Shown here: in pieces, positions 62,840-64,000 of the stretch | How the letters are laid out: each line of letters opens with the position of its first letter | Position numbering within the stretch: the stretch's first letter is position 1 | From: GCA-2706205 sp964215955 | Lineage (GTDB): Bacteria; Bdellovibrionota; Bacteriovoracia; Bacteriovoracales; Bacteriovoracaceae | Assembly (NCBI GenBank): GCA_964215955.1 | Contig: CAXPDR010000018.1 | Coordinates: 367,551 to 431,550, forward strand | DNA: 64,000 nt | Direction: 5' to 3' | Made by a program: the position numbers and the translations under genes | Notes under the pieces: generated by a model | What the model saw: the letters and a program-made list of their open reading frames with translations, nothing else | Told to the model about the DNA's origin: nothing | The model's database searches: none

Positions 62840-63928
62840 TTAGTTACAATCATCATCTAAGGAAGTAATCCACTCTTCAATCATTTCAATTGCTTCATCG
62901 TGAACGATGCTTCTTCCTATTAATGGCATTCTGTATTGTTCTTCATTACTGGTCATTCTAAAATGTAGAACAGACCTATTGATATTCCCAGGGTTTATAA
63001 TCAAATCAGTACCATTACCCAGGTCAGTGTCAGGCGTCAGACAAACTCCCATATTGGCTAAATCTTCTGTTGCTTCATAACTAAGCCTAATTGGCCTATA
63101 TTCACAATGGGTGTTGTCTGAATGACAGTGGGCACAATTTATGTCAATGTAAGATCTGACCCTTTTTTCAAGAGGCTCAGACAAATCTTTCCAATTAGCC
63201 ACCGCCTCAAGGTTAGCAGGGTAGCTATTTAAATAACCCATCTCCATCCATTTGTCTAATTGATTCATTGTGTTAGATCCGTAATCTAATGTTTTATTAA
63301 TATTCCTAGGCTTTACCCCGTTAGGTATAGCACCATCAGAAATTTTATGACATGTCAAGCATTCGCTAGCGCTAGGAATTCTATAAGCGATATTTCTTTC
63401 TTGACCATTTTGAAGCCAAGAAATATCAACAACACTACCGTCCAAGCTAAAGGAAGCTTCTGTTTGATCTTCATTCCAAATATAGTCTGCAAATATCCAG
63501 CCACTTTCTTTTTTTATCATTAGCCTTGTTTCAATATTTTTACTTACCATATTTGGTAAAACATCATCGTATGAAAAGTTTTTTATAAGAATGGTGCCAA
63601 CAGGAAAATCAAATACCTCAGAGCTAGAAACATAGTCAGCAGACACTCCTTCAGGCATCCATAAAAATCGGTTTTTAATAGAATAATCAGTAAATAAAGA
63701 GCTTATTAATTCATAAGGTATTACTCCGTAAACGGGATCCAGGTTTTTAAGTTCACCCTGAAAAAAGTTATACTGTGAAAGATTATCATAAGGCATTTCA
63801 CTAAGATTATAATTTACTGGTGAAAATTCAACCGAAACATAATTCTCATCACTACAGCTGTAAGCTACCAGAAAATAACATAAAAGCAGTTTTTTGAAAA
63901 GAAAATTTAATCCACTCGCCATATACAA
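62840..63928 (-). CDS. Diheme cytochrome c-like lipoprotein
   Basis: A 362-residue protein with two c-type heme motifs, CLTCH at about 190-194 and CAHCH at about 265-269. The N-terminal signal ends in VAYSC followed by SDEN, a lipoprotein site with the acidic residues of the Bacteroidota surface-export type. Conserved Met/His ligands may be in RMPLIGR and DINCAHCH. It resembles the SO2930-like family of diheme proteins in Flavobacteriia. It is 10 nt upstream of, and co-oriented with, the sorting-domain protein. No other gene is visible between 63929 and the window end. Confidence 0.8.
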   Translation of the reverse strand: MYMASGLNFLFKKLLLCYFLVAYSCSDENYVSVEFSPVNYNLSEMPYDNLSQYNFFQGELKNLDPVYGVIPYELISSLFTDYSIKNRFLWMPEGVSADYVSSSEVFDFPVGTILIKNFSYDDVLPNMVSKNIETRLMIKKESGWIFADYIWNEDQTEASFSLDGSVVDISWLQNGQERNIAYRIPSASECLTCHKISDGAIPNGVKPRNINKTLDYGSNTMNQLDKWMEMGYLNSYPANLEAVANWKDLSEPLEKRVRSYIDINCAHCHSDNTHCEYRPIRLSYEATEDLANMGVCLTPDTDLGNGTDLIINPGNINRSVLHFRMTSNEEQYRMPLIGRSIVHDEAIEMIEEWITSLDDDCN

Positions 63929-64000
63929 TTACAATAAGCTACTATGCACGCAGCATATTTCACAAATTAGATGCCACAAAGTACAAAAAATCAATTTAAA

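Noticed and set aside
1..64000. tRNA, rRNA, CRISPR arrays, insertion sequences and prophage genes
   Set aside because: No cloverleaf-like segment, rRNA sequence, spaced direct repeats, transposase or phage structural motif was recognised on reading the gaps and proteins.

Overview
The window is AT-rich and gene-dense, and looks like the chromosome of a flagellated, diderm bacterium with type IV pili. The best fit is a Bdellovibrionota or Bacteriovorax-like (or related myxobacterial-type) lineage. This is an inference from the pil gene order (pilB-T-C-A, an ABC transporter pair, then pilD-M-N-O-P-Q, as in the Myxococcus pil cluster), the flagellin and flagellin-modification genes, a very large metzincin lipoprotein, the Bat operon and general codon use. 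No rRNA, tRNA, CRISPR array or insertion sequence was seen.

Layout. 1-3.7 kb: 3' part of rsmE, an RDD membrane protein and a heptose adenylyltransferase, converging on two secreted proteins of unknown function. 3.9-8.7 kb: a small envelope protein translationally coupled to a 1306-residue zinc metalloprotease lipoprotein. 8.8-11.4 kb: flagellin behind a near-consensus sigma-28 promoter, a structured RNA segment with two mutually exclusive stems, a PilZ protein and an LpxH-like phosphoesterase. 12.1-23.4 kb: an unbroken minus-strand run of twelve tightly packed genes, fliD-fliS-fliT-like, a Maf-like domain protein, two GT9-like proteins with a newly noted 42-residue gene between them, a possible beta-grasp protein, histidine kinase, response regulator, nadK and recN. 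23.6-29.9 kb: polytopic membrane protein, a small ORF that seems to start at ATT behind a perfect Shine-Dalgarno, a CysQ-like phosphatase, an orphan sigma-54 activator, rlmE, a penicillin-binding protein and lepB. 30-34.3 kb: mutS2 diverging from an NFACT/RqcH-like gene with overlapping start codons. 34.4-41.3 kb: MoxR-DUF58-BatA-BatB/C-BatD. 41.3-43 kb: a RibF-AroE fusion. 43-56.8 kb: type IV pilus cluster. 56.8-60.7 kb: aroQ, efp, accB, accC and a saccharopine-dehydrogenase-like gene.

60.7-63.9 kb differs in character. It holds a diheme cytochrome-like lipoprotein and a secreted FG-GAP/ASPIC protein ending in a type IX secretion sorting domain. Both are hallmarks of Bacteroidota. They lie two bases beyond the preceding stop codon, at an imperfect inverted repeat, so they are either a transfer or an assembly junction.

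How the parts combine: most of the window serves the cell surface. Flagellum assembly and probable flagellin glycosylation, pilus assembly, lipid A/LPS precursors, signal peptidases, a secreted protease and envelope-associated Bat proteins are all present, with translation and repair housekeeping genes threaded between. Nothing here is proven beyond sequence reading; all family names are from recognised motifs without database searches.
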